Positions 1 to 7,234 of a stretch of 12,652 nucleotides of DNA are shown here, piece by piece. The position numbers and the translations under genes were made by a program. How positions within the stretch are numbered: position 1 is the stretch's first letter; each line of letters starts with the position of its first letter. This DNA is from JAERML01 sp035687895 (GTDB lineage Bacteria; Bacteroidota; Ignavibacteria; UBA10030; UBA6906): positions 1-12,652 of the forward strand of contig DASRUE010000052.1 of assembly GCA_035687895.1 (NCBI GenBank), given 5' to 3'. The notes under the pieces are model-generated. The model was not told the origin of the DNA and did no database searches. It worked only from the letters and a program-made list of their open reading frames with translations.

Positions 1-797
1 GCAAACTCCGGCTTGCGGTACGAAAGAGTCACATGGTTACCTGCGTTTGCAAGTGCGTTGGCTGTTTCAAGGGCGGAGTCGCCGCCACCCACTACCAGGA
101 GTTCCTCGTCGTGATGATCCTTCGGGTCGAACAGTCTGTTGAATACCTTGGGGAGATTCTCCCCTGGAACGTTGAGCATCCGCGCATTGCCAGATTTGCC
201 GATGGCCAGGATGACACGCAGCGCTTTGTATGTCCCTTTCTTCGAGACGACCTCCAGGACATCCCCCTTCTTCCTGATGACTTCCACCATTTCTCCTTCA
301 CTCACTGGTATGTCGAGTGCCGAGATCGTCTCGTGAAGATCATCCAACAAGCTCTCTTTGGTCCCGTCCTGAATCTTCAGCGTTGCTTCTTGCATCACTG
401 TGGCGGGTTCGGAGTAGATCGGTTTGCCTTTGGGGAAGTTTACGACCGTGGAGAATTTCTGTGCGGACTCGAGGATGATGAACCGGTAGCCCCGCTTCAG
501 GGCTTCAATTCCTGCGGACACACCGGAGATGCCGCCACCGATAATGACGATGTCGTACACTCCGTCCTTCATGGATTTCCGTTGTTCAACAAATTTGGGG
601 TCAGCGTCGAAGAGGTCGATGATCTTCTTGCCGCTCTCGGCAGCAAGTTTAAGAAGCGGAATACCGGTGAGATCGCCAATTACGTAGATGCCCTTCACGG
701 AGGTCTGCCCGTTCTCGTCAATCTCGGGAAACTTATCAACAAGTCCGGTGGGGTTTCCTTTTTGCAACCAGTGGAAATAGCGGAAGATAGGATTCAT
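1..797 (-). CDS. FAD/NAD(P)-dependent oxidoreductase, thioredoxin-reductase-like (3' end missing)
   Basis: This is the first 265 codons of a flavoprotein that runs off the left edge. Residues 83-92 (DIVIIGGGIS) continue into GVSAGIEAL and form the FAD dinucleotide-binding beta-alpha-beta fold, followed by an acidic E110 for the ribose. Residues 197-200 (LAIG) are the conserved ATG-like strand. Residues 233-244 (LLVVGGGDSALE) are the NAD(P)H-binding loop typical of thioredoxin reductase relatives. No CxxC redox pair is seen in the part present. Residues 37-50 (GIYVIGDLTGIPLL) look like the 'GD' FAD motif that normally lies near the C-terminus, but here it precedes the FAD loop. The start is ATG with GAGGA four bases upstream. 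The gene lies 131 bases downstream of the DsbD-type gene on the same strand. I infer a soluble dithiol, ferredoxin or quinone-linked reductase; the electron acceptor cannot be told. Confidence 0.85.
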   Translation of the reverse strand, partial: MNPIFRYFHWLQKGNPTGLVDKFPEIDENGQTSVKGIYVIGDLTGIPLLKLAAESGKKIIDLFDADPKFVEQRKSMKDGVYDIVIIGGGISGVSAGIEALKRGYRFIILESAQKFSTVVNFPKGKPIYSEPATVMQEATLKIQDGTKESLLDDLHETISALDIPVSEGEMVEVIRKKGDVLEVVSKKGTYKALRVILAIGKSGNARMLNVPGENLPKVFNRLFDPKDHHDEELLVVGGGDSALETANALANAGNHVTLSYRKPEF

Positions 798-928
798 GCT
801 TTCCTCAGTGACGCGTTAAGTCGCGGTCTCACGTGAATGGTGCAACGACCGGTTGTCATAAGATACACAACCCCGCCCGTCAGAGCGTCACGAAACCATC
901 ACAAGAAATGCACGAACAAAGAACAGGG

Positions 929-3199
929 TTAGCGCACAGCGGCAGAACCAGTTGCCCGGTTGATGGCGTCCACGACAATGCCGCTGGTGATCACCTCTGG
1001 AAGGATGATTGGCTCGGTCGGTTTCCCGGCCGGGAAAATCACATAGAGGGGAACACCAGACCTGCCGAACTTGGCCAGCAGACGCGTGATGTCGGGATTG
1101 CGGTTCGTCCAATCTGCTTTGATGGCAACAAGCGCGTGTGTCCGAAACTTCTCGACCACGTCTTTGTCCGTCAGAACTGTCTTTTCATTTACTTTGCATG
1201 TGAGGCACCAATCCGCGGTGAAATCGACGAACACCGTCTTGTTTTCTTGAAGGTGCAATTCAAGTCCTGCAAGAGTGAACGGCTGCCACTGGATTCCTTC
1301 CGGATCTGTCGTCGACGAACCATGCGCCGCAGTCGGGATGCCGGCGATGACGGAGCGGACATCAAGGATGGTCTCCAGAAACCCCCAGTATCCAAGCGCC
1401 ACAACAACCAGTGCAATAGCCCATGTAGTGATTGACTGCGCGCGCGAGGCGGTCAGGGTTGCAAAGCAGCCGAGAAGCCAGCAGGCGATGCCAACGGCGA
1501 GAAGAAACGCCCCCGTCCAGATCACTGCTTCCATCCCCAGTTGCTTGCCGAGGACATAGAGAAGCCACAGGAGCGTCGCCATCATCAGGAAGCCCATGAA
1601 CTGTTTGACCGTCACCATCCACTGACCGGGCTTCGGGAGAAACTTCAACCAGGCGGGCTTTTCCGTCAACACGAGGTACGGCAATGACATACCGAGAGCA
1701 ACGCTGGTGAATATGAGAAGAATGACCCACGCCTGCTGGGAGAAAGCAAACCCGAGCGCGGTTCCAAGGAGCGGAGCAGTGCATGGCGTTGCAAGAACCG
1801 TGGCAAAAACTCCCTCCGAAAACGATGACGCGTATCCTTTGCCCCCCTTTTCCCGCGCGGCGAGAAGATTCCCCACACCGGCAACCGCCCCGCCGGGAAG
1901 CTGAATCTCGTACACACCAAAAAGGTTAAGCCCGAAAGCGAATACCACGGTACTCATCGCAATCACGAACAACGGTTCCTGGAATTGGAAACCCCATCCC
2001 ACCTGTTCACCGGCGGCCTGAAGCAGGATGACGAGCAACGCAAGGAGAAGGAACGACGCAAGAATCCCCAGGGAGAAGAACCATCCCATTTTCCTTACCT
2101 CCCGTGGATGGTCTCCCGCCATTTTGACCAGCCCGAAGATTTTGAGCGCAATGACCGGAAGGACACATGGCATGATGTTCAACAGCAACCCGCCGATGAT
2201 CGCAAAGAGTATGTACAGATACAAAGGCTCCCCCCCACCCGGCGCTTGCACGGAGACAAACGGTTGATCCAGCAATGCGGTTCGCGGTGTCTCCTCTCCT
2301 ACCAAGGGGAGAGTGGAACAGAACTCAGTGGAGAGGGCGATTTCAAGCACTCCAGACTGTCGTTGACCGGCCGAAGTCTGGTACACAAGAACCCCTTTCA
2401 AGATGAAGGGTCTGGTGAGTTTCTCAAACGATTGGACTGGCATTTGGATTGTTGCTTCCTGGGGTGCCGCATGTATCTTCGTACGACCAAACGACAAGGC
2501 TTCGATAGCCTCGGGATAAAAATCCGGCAGTTCGTCATTAACAACAAGCGCGGCGCCGCCAAGGGGTCTCACCTTTATTTCAACGATCCCGTCCCTTGTC
2601 ATCGAGGCAACAAAAATGGGAGACTCTCGAGTGATGGGTTGCGGTATTTGCCGGGTGTAACGTGCGAAGAGTGCCCCATTGGCCGGAGAGGATGTGCCTG
2701 AAGAAACTGGAAGCGTGAGCTTTACTGCGCCGCTCCCTGGTATGCAGATGCGTTCGCATTCGAGCCAATTGATGTCTGCTGCAAGAGTGACCGAAGAACC
2801 CGGCTTCAGATCCTCCGGCGGGGTAATGGTGACAAGCAACATGTTCTCATCCTGGTAGCCGTAGGTGATCACCTCACCATTTTCATTGTACTTGTGCGGC
2901 AGTGGCCATGCGATCTCTCCTGCGACAAATCCATTGGGGAGATCCCAATCAATTTGCGTGGGCAAACCTGCTTCCCCGGAGTTTTTCCAATACGTGTGCC
3001 AGCCCTTCTCCATCTTCATGAGAACACCGACAGTAAACGGGACGCCCGGATGAATCGACACAGCGTTGGCGATCAGGGTAACTTGGGTATGATGCTTGGT
3101 CGTTGTTACAGAGCTTTGGAGAACCTTGGTTTGCGGAGAGGCCGATGCAAACGCGAGGAAGCAGCAAGCGAGCATCAGGCTGATTATTCGGGCATACAT
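929..3199 (-). CDS. dsbD: ScsB/DsbD-type thiol:disulfide interchange protein
   Basis: The predicted protein has 756 residues and should move reducing power from cytoplasmic thioredoxin across the inner membrane to periplasmic thiol proteins. Residues 1-21 are a signal peptide ending ASA. Residues 22-320 form a periplasmic DsbD/ScsB alpha-type domain with the redox pair C148/C152 (CERICIPG). Residues 326-610 are about eight membrane segments carrying the membrane pair C345 (NIMPCVLPV) and C473 (LATPCTAPL). Residues about 630-756 are a C-terminal thioredoxin domain with WCLTC (C665/C668) and the cis-Pro loop GVP near residue 717. All three cysteine pairs of a working relay are present. An in-frame TTG at 3274 would add 25 residues, but it gives no signal peptide at the N-terminus and lies upstream of the likely transcription start, so I use ATG 3199. 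The N-domain WPLPHKY and GYQ motifs resemble ScsB more than enterobacterial DsbD. Confidence 0.92.
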   Translation of the reverse strand: MYARIISLMLACCFLAFASASPQTKVLQSSVTTTKHHTQVTLIANAVSIHPGVPFTVGVLMKMEKGWHTYWKNSGEAGLPTQIDWDLPNGFVAGEIAWPLPHKYNENGEVITYGYQDENMLLVTITPPEDLKPGSSVTLAADINWLECERICIPGSGAVKLTLPVSSGTSSPANGALFARYTRQIPQPITRESPIFVASMTRDGIVEIKVRPLGGAALVVNDELPDFYPEAIEALSFGRTKIHAAPQEATIQMPVQSFEKLTRPFILKGVLVYQTSAGQRQSGVLEIALSTEFCSTLPLVGEETPRTALLDQPFVSVQAPGGGEPLYLYILFAIIGGLLLNIMPCVLPVIALKIFGLVKMAGDHPREVRKMGWFFSLGILASFLLLALLVILLQAAGEQVGWGFQFQEPLFVIAMSTVVFAFGLNLFGVYEIQLPGGAVAGVGNLLAAREKGGKGYASSFSEGVFATVLATPCTAPLLGTALGFAFSQQAWVILLIFTSVALGMSLPYLVLTEKPAWLKFLPKPGQWMVTVKQFMGFLMMATLLWLLYVLGKQLGMEAVIWTGAFLLAVGIACWLLGCFATLTASRAQSITTWAIALVVVALGYWGFLETILDVRSVIAGIPTAAHGSSTTDPEGIQWQPFTLAGLELHLQENKTVFVDFTADWCLTCKVNEKTVLTDKDVVEKFRTHALVAIKADWTNRNPDITRLLAKFGRSGVPLYVIFPAGKPTEPIILPEVITSGIVVDAINRATGSAAVR

Positions 3200-3252
3200 G
3201 GATTCGATTATTCTGGTTCTTGAACGTTCGGATTCACTACAGAGAACGATGA

Positions 3253-3281
3253 ATGGTACCCAAAAGTGCCCCAATTTTCAA
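3253..3281 (-). promoter_or_regulatory. Candidate sigma70-type promoter of the dsbD-like gene
   Basis: On the minus strand TTGAAA (3281-3276) is followed after exactly 17 bases by TACCAT (3258-3253). These match the -35 consensus at 5 of 6 positions and the -10 consensus at 4 of 6. Transcription would begin near 3246 and give a leader of about 47 bases before ATG 3199. It sits just after the terminator of the preceding unit, which is where a new promoter is expected. It is a match by eye only. Confidence 0.5.
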
Positions 3282-3304
3282 GGACTCAGACACGGTAGAA
3301 ACAC

Positions 3305-3330
3305 AAACGGCAGCCTCGCAGCCGCCGTTT
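3305..3330 (-). terminator. Hairpin terminator after the small membrane protein gene
   Basis: On the minus strand the arms AAACGGCGGCT and GGCTGCCGTTT form an 11-bp stem (nine Watson-Crick pairs, two G-U pairs) closed by a GCGA tetraloop of the stable GNRA type. The 3' arm ends in TTT and runs into GTGTTTCT, an interrupted U-rich tail. It lies 24 bases past the stop codon of the 52-codon gene and before the dsbD promoter, so it probably ends the thrC-side unit. The stem is also A/T-flanked on the other strand and could act both ways. Confidence 0.65.
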
Positions 3331-3353
3331 GGTTCATCCCATTCACCAAAGGA

Positions 3354-3512
3354 TCAATCACCACCCTTTGTGGGTTTCTCATGCAGGAAGTTCTTTTTCC
3401 ACCGCTTTCTGATTATCAAAACCAGGTACCCAAAGATGGCGAGTACAACGATGCTGATGAGAAGAAGGTTCTGTTGAAGGAAGCTGACGCTCTGCGGTTC
3501 TTGCTGTATCAT
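3354..3512 (-). CDS. Small single-pass membrane protein (52 residues), family not recognised
   Basis: The reading frame ATG 3512 to TGA 3354 encodes 52 residues. Residues 1-14 are polar and Gln-rich (MIQQEPQSVSFLQQ). Residues 15-34 (NLLLISIVVLAIFGYLVLII) form one clear transmembrane helix. Residues 35-40 (RKRWKK) are a strongly basic patch, and a short polar tail ends KGGD. By the positive-inside rule the C-terminus should be cytoplasmic. An upstream in-frame TGA rules out an earlier start. GAGA lies six bases before the ATG, a weak ribosome site. The gene sits 185 bases after thrC and is followed at once by a hairpin terminator, which supports it being a real last cistron. I do not recognise the family. 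Small accessory subunits such as CcmD-like proteins have a similar build but no diagnostic motif is visible. Confidence 0.62.
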   Translation of the reverse strand: MIQQEPQSVSFLQQNLLLISIVVLAIFGYLVLIIRKRWKKNFLHEKPTKGGD

Positions 3513-3697
3513 TTCTGTCTCAAAATGTCTTCATCATGTCGGGCAACATTTCAGTCTACGGAGTCGGCGCCAAAATGTTACCCGAACAATATCAACAATA
3601 TACTCAACATGCGCGGTGGAAGCAAGACGCATGAACAAGAAGACATCGGATTGGCAAGAAGCGTGATGTGGCTGGAAACCACCAGCAGCTCTGATAC

Positions 3698-4885
3698 TCA
3701 AGAGACTTCAGTGCTGGCCTGCCTGAGCACCTCGCTGTACTTAAGGCCGGAACCAGTATTGAAACAGAGAACAGACGAAGCACTATTCAGCAATGCCATT
3801 TCACGGAGTTGCGCAAGCGCTGCGATGGTGGCAGCTCCTTCAGGACAGAGGAGGAGGCCTTCGATGCGTGCAATCCTCTTTATGGTCGCGACAATCTCTG
3901 CATCGCTCACGGTAACCGCGCACCCCTTACTTTCGTAGAGTGCCTCGAGAATCAGGTGATCTGCAAATGCCTTTGGTACACGTAAACCGGACGCAATCGT
4001 TGCAGCATTGTTCCAGAACTCACACGATGAAGAATGCTCGTTGAACGCTTTCACCACGGGGGCGCATCCGCTGGTCTGCACAGCCACCATGCGCGGTCGC
4101 GCACCATCAATCCAGCCGAGGGTTTCAAGTTCCGCAAACGCCTTCCACATGCCAATCAAACCTGTGCCACCGCCGGTGGGATAAACAATCACATCGGGAA
4201 GTTTCCAATCGTACTGCTCGGCGATCTCGAACCCCAGCGTCTTCTTCCCTTCCAGCCGGTAGGGCTCTTTCAGCGTGGACATATCAAACCATCCGCTCGT
4301 TCCGCGCTCCGCATTCATCCTGGCCGCGGCATCGCTAATCACCCCCGGAACGAGGTGGACGTCGGCTCCGTAGATGCGACACTCATCGATGTTCACCCGT
4401 GGCGTATCCTCCGGCATGTAAATATGCGATCTTATCCCCGCAGCAGCGCCATACGCTGCAAGTGCTGACCCGGCATTCCCGGCAGTCGGCATACATGCTT
4501 CCTGAATGCCAAGTTCACGGGCTTTCGCAACTGCAACGCAGAGTCCCCGCGCCTTGAATGAGCCGGTGGCGTTGAATGATTCATCTTTTATCCTGAGATC
4601 GCGTACTTCCGTCAGCCGACAAATCCGGACCAATGGTAGAACCGGGGTGCCGCCCTCCCCGAGGGAAATTTCATTCGATGGCAAAAGAACCGGCAACAAT
4701 TCGCGGAACCGCCAGAGCGCGAAGTCTCGCTGCAGGAGAACCTCACGTGACAACCGTTTCCGTGCAGCTTGCAGATCATAACGCGCACGCAGAGTCCTGC
4801 CGCACTTGGTGCAAACCGTTTGCACCGCGCTGTGATCGTGGACGGCGCGGCATACACTGCATTCGAGATGGGTGAGGTACGTCAT
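3698..4885 (-). CDS. thrC: Threonine synthase
   Basis: The predicted product has 395 residues and is a PLP enzyme of the tryptophan-synthase-beta fold. It converts O-phospho-L-homoserine and water to L-threonine and phosphate, the last step of threonine synthesis, in the cytoplasm. An N-terminal zinc ribbon has four cysteines (C9, C12, C25, C28). The Schiff-base lysine is K111 in NATGSFKARG, the phosphate-binding glycine loop is TGGGTG (237-242), and CPEGAAT near 347-353 and NTGSGLK near 376-382 are further family motifs. Length fits the class with an N-terminal zinc ribbon. A TTG twelve bases upstream would add four residues. I prefer ATG 4885 because it starts one base after the TGA of trmH, which implies translational coupling. 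No other threonine-pathway gene (thrA, thrB) lies in the window. Confidence 0.93.
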   Translation of the reverse strand: MTYLTHLECSVCRAVHDHSAVQTVCTKCGRTLRARYDLQAARKRLSREVLLQRDFALWRFRELLPVLLPSNEISLGEGGTPVLPLVRICRLTEVRDLRIKDESFNATGSFKARGLCVAVAKARELGIQEACMPTAGNAGSALAAYGAAAGIRSHIYMPEDTPRVNIDECRIYGADVHLVPGVISDAAARMNAERGTSGWFDMSTLKEPYRLEGKKTLGFEIAEQYDWKLPDVIVYPTGGGTGLIGMWKAFAELETLGWIDGARPRMVAVQTSGCAPVVKAFNEHSSSCEFWNNAATIASGLRVPKAFADHLILEALYESKGCAVTVSDAEIVATIKRIARIEGLLLCPEGAATIAALAQLREMALLNSASSVLCFNTGSGLKYSEVLRQASTEVS

Positions 4886-4886
4886 C

Positions 4887-5471
4887 TCACCGTTCAATCC
4901 AGTCGTTGTACATTTCCTTCAGAACATGCACGGGGAGCTTTGGCCGATCCATGTGGCCGGCGGCCAGCCGTTGCCTCAGTACTTCATACAAGCTGACCGC
5001 ACACGCCACGGAAACGTTAAGACTCTGGATCATCCCCACCATGGGAATCTGGAAATTGGTATCCGCTTTGGCGGCGGCTTCCTCCGACACCCCACGGTGT
5101 TCGTTGCCGAAGACAAGCGCCACTTTTTGTGTAAGATCGAGCGAATACAAAGACACCGACGAGGTACCAAGGTGGGTTGCCAAAACGGTGAAACCTTCCG
5201 CGCGCAGCGTTGCGTAACATTCGTCCACCGACGTGTGCCTCCTTCTCTCAAGCCATTTGTTGGCGCTTGACGAACTTTTCCTGCCGATGCGGGGAAACTT
5301 CTCAACCGTGTACAGCAACTCCACTCTCGTCACGCCGACCGCATCGCACGATCGCAGCACAGCACTCACATTATGAGGATCGTGGATATTCTCCATCACC
5401 AGCGTGAGATCGGGCTGCCGGTGTGCGAGGACCGCCTTGATCTTCTCCATCCTCCGTGGGCTACGCGGCAT
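4887..5471 (-). CDS. trmH: tRNA (guanosine-2'-O-)-methyltransferase, SPOUT family
   Basis: The predicted protein has 194 residues and belongs to the SpoU/TrmH knotted methyltransferases, which use S-adenosylmethionine to 2'-O-methylate G18 in the tRNA D-loop. Motif 1 is ENIHDPHNVSAVLRSCDAVG (residues 27-46) with the expected catalytic Arg at position 40. Motif 2 is LVFGNEHRGVS (119-129). Motif 3 is IPMVGMIQSLNVSVA (142-156), which forms the cofactor-binding trefoil knot. The N-terminal RQPDLTL matches the TrmH signature rather than RlmB. I start at ATG 5471, which has GGAGAGGG five bases or fewer upstream and overlaps the permease stop by 11 bases. A later ATG at 5450 has its GGAGG abutting it. 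The length is close to the short TrmH form (Thermus-like). Confidence 0.92.
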   Translation of the reverse strand: MPRSPRRMEKIKAVLAHRQPDLTLVMENIHDPHNVSAVLRSCDAVGVTRVELLYTVEKFPRIGRKSSSSANKWLERRRHTSVDECYATLRAEGFTVLATHLGTSSVSLYSLDLTQKVALVFGNEHRGVSEEAAAKADTNFQIPMVGMIQSLNVSVACAVSLYEVLRQRLAAGHMDRPKLPVHVLKEMYNDWIER

Positions 5472-6378
5472 CGGCCCTCTCCACCGGCGACATAGTCCCG
5501 GGTTGTTCACGCTTGAGTTGCAAGACAGCAATAGCGGCCAGGACAAGAACCGCACCAACCACCTGTAGAGGATTCAGATACTCGCCAAGGAAGAGCGCGG
5601 CCGAGGCAATTGCCACAATCGGTTCGAGCGTGCTGATGATCATAGCCCGGGTGGGAACCACATACTGAAGTCCGCTGAAAAACGCCGTGTGAGGGATCAA
5701 CACGGAGATGATTGCAAGAACAAACAGCGCTCCCCAGGTCTCACCGGATACCGCGGCGGCAGCAATCTCCCACGGGGGATTCACCACAAGCCAGAACAAC
5801 GACGCAAACCCGAACGTGTAGATCGTCACCGTCCAGACACTGTACTTCATCACCAGGTGGCGGATGTAGACGGTCATGAACGCGAAGGCAACAATCGAGC
5901 CAATCCCACTCACAAATCCGATCGGCGTGAGCTTCAGTGTATTGAGATCGTATGCGCCGACTGCGAAGAAACATCCGAGTAGTGAAATCACGGCGGCTCC
6001 GAACTTCACCGGCGTCAAAGCCTCCTCCCGAGAAAGTGCCACATACCCGAGCACGAGGAGTGGCGAGGTATATTGAAGGAGGATGGCAGTGGCAACGGTG
6101 CTCTCTTTGATCGTGAAGTAGTAGGTGAAGTTTGCGCCTCCCACACCGCAAATCCCTAGCAACGCAAAACGATAGAGGTCCCACACATGGACGCGCAACA
6201 GATCGCGCCGGAAGAAGAGATACCCTCCCAGCAGCAAGAAAAAGGAAAACGTCACTCGCGTCTGGACGATGAGGATGGTGTTGAGGCTTTGGTTCAGGAG
6301 AAACTTCGCGATCGTGGCCGAAATGCCCCAGAAAACGGCCGCCACAATGATAAGAAAGTAGCCCTTAAGTTCTTTCAT
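5461..6378 (-). CDS. EamA/DMT-family permease
   Basis: The predicted product has 305 residues and about ten transmembrane helices in two repeats of five, the layout of the EamA (RhaT-like) drug/metabolite transporter family. It begins with the typical ITPVFWGISATIAKF-like first helix (AAVFWGISATIAKFLL). Each repeat ends with the family's hallmark proline helix: ILLQYTSPLLV in the first half and ISTLEPIVAIASAALFLGE in the second. These proteins usually export amino acids or other small metabolites from the cell. Linkage to thrC makes an amino-acid substrate conceivable but the sequence does not show it. Its ATG overlaps the stop of the TPR-like gene by four bases (ATGA), so translation is probably coupled. 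The last 11 bases overlap trmH. Confidence 0.9.
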   Translation of the reverse strand: MKELKGYFLIIVAAVFWGISATIAKFLLNQSLNTILIVQTRVTFSFFLLLGGYLFFRRDLLRVHVWDLYRFALLGICGVGGANFTYYFTIKESTVATAILLQYTSPLLVLGYVALSREEALTPVKFGAAVISLLGCFFAVGAYDLNTLKLTPIGFVSGIGSIVAFAFMTVYIRHLVMKYSVWTVTIYTFGFASLFWLVVNPPWEIAAAAVSGETWGALFVLAIISVLIPHTAFFSGLQYVVPTRAMIISTLEPIVAIASAALFLGEYLNPLQVVGAVLVLAAIAVLQLKREQPGTMSPVERADAA

Positions 6379-6926
6379 GCGGACGGCGGGGTGTCCTGCC
6401 GTGGTGGTTCTTCCGATTTGCGGCGGTAGTACTCACTTTGTTCCACGTCTCCTGCAAGCTCGCAGAGATGCGCCAGGCGCTTGTACAGACTGGAAGGATT
6501 GGCGGCATGTTCAATGCCGTGCTTTACAAACTCGATCAGACTTGCCAACGGAGGAATATTGAGGTCTGGATCGTAACAATCACAAGCATCCAGATACGGA
6601 TCGGGTTCCGATGGCCGCACACTGGCAGCCCTTTGATAATAGTAGATGGCAAGCTCAAAATTGTCCGCCGAGGAATACGTCACCTCAAAAACGCTGGCAA
6701 GCCAGAGGTAGATATCGTAAGCGAGGTCGGGAAACTCAGCGGCGAGTTTTTCACCAAAGAGACGGACTTCGTCCGGAGAGAGCGAGTGGTTCCAGAACAG
6801 CAGGCGGTACGGCTCCACGTCTTTGATCTGCTGGGAGATCGCCGCCTGGAATGCGTCGAAAATCTCGTTGAAGTCTGTGGACGATGAAAAACACCGCCGT
6901 ATGTCTTCCACGCTATAGGAACGCAT
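6375..6926 (-). CDS. TPR-like helical-repeat protein, function unknown
   Basis: The predicted soluble protein has 183 residues and is alpha-helical. Residues about 70-105 (AYDIYLWLASVFEVTYSS, then NFELAIYYYQRAASVRPSEP) and about 135-170 (LYKRLAHLCELAGDVEQSEY) have the small/large residue spacing of tetratricopeptide repeats, a protein-protein interaction fold. There is no signal peptide or membrane segment. The ATG at 6926 has no obvious ribosome site. In-frame ATGs at 6977 and 7052 would add 17 or 42 residues, but that extension is low-complexity, Pro/Ser/His-rich and unlike a folded domain. The gene opens a coupled cluster with the EamA permease, trmH and thrC. I do not recognise a specific family; the start is uncertain. 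Confidence 0.75.
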   Translation of the reverse strand: MRSYSVEDIRRCFSSSTDFNEIFDAFQAAISQQIKDVEPYRLLFWNHSLSPDEVRLFGEKLAAEFPDLAYDIYLWLASVFEVTYSSADNFELAIYYYQRAASVRPSEPDPYLDACDCYDPDLNIPPLASLIEFVKHGIEHAANPSSLYKRLAHLCELAGDVEQSEYYRRKSEEPPRQDTPPSA

Positions 6927-7136
6927 TGATCGAGAACGCCCGTGCAGCGATGGTGGTGGCAGCGATTGTAGTGACATCTCAGGAAAACCGTCTGCAGGAG
7001 ATGTGTGCAGATATGGGGCTGAATGTGTCGCCTTTCCACAACCCGTCACCATCTATCGGAAGGAATCCTGCACGTCAGGCAGTGTTGTGGACCGTCCCCT
7101 TGTCCGACACCGAACGTCGGATCGGCTTTCACGTCG

Positions 7137-7165
7137 AACATAACAAACCACATGGAGAAATGCAA
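7137..7165 (-). promoter_or_regulatory. Possible promoter of the TPR/EamA/trmH/thrC cluster
   Basis: On the minus strand TTGCAT (7165-7160) and TATGTT (7142-7137) are spaced by exactly 17 bases, matching sigma70 boxes at 3 of 6 and 4 of 6 positions. It lies just past the hairpin at 7184-7208. The implied start near 7130 leaves about 200 bases of leader to ATG 6926 or about 78 to ATG 7052. The match is weak. Confidence 0.3.
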
Positions 7166-7183
7166 CCACCGCTTCAAACAGGC

Positions 7184-7208
7184 GCAGGCGGTCACACTCA
7201 CCGCCTGC
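7184..7208 (-). terminator. Perfect 9-bp hairpin after the second propeller gene
   Basis: GCAGGCGGT and ACCGCCTGC pair perfectly around a 7-base loop. The hairpin begins 27 bases past the stop codon at 7235. On the minus strand it is followed by GCCTGTTTGAAG, so there is no real U-run, although a run of seven T lies just before the stem. It could be a non-canonical terminator or an mRNA 3'-end stabilising hairpin. Confidence 0.5.
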
Positions 7209-7234
7209 CAATCGCAACGCAAAAAAACCGATCT

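Larger units (their letters stand above)
6927..7234. other. 308-base spacer between the TPR-like gene and the second propeller gene
   Basis: This spacer holds a perfect 9-bp hairpin near its right end, a weak promoter for the TPR-to-thrC cluster, and a 6-bp hairpin at 7103-7121 (TCCGAC, 7-base loop, GTCGGA) that would lie in the cluster's leader. If the TPR-like gene really starts at 7052, the left 126 bases are coding. A plus-strand open frame crosses the whole stretch but looks like random coding. Confidence 0.5.

Noticed and set aside
33..836. 267-codon plus-strand open frame
   Set aside because: It lies opposite the flavoprotein gene, whose FAD and NAD(P) motifs on the minus strand are unmistakable. 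The plus-strand product has no recognisable motif or ribosome site.
1985..2701. 238-codon plus-strand open frame
   Set aside because: It lies entirely opposite the dsbD-like gene and its product is very polar, with no domain features.
3096..3938. 280-codon plus-strand open frame across the dsbD-thrC spacer
   Set aside because: It overlaps the ends of two confident minus-strand genes and the small membrane protein, runs through the terminator hairpin and shows no domain.
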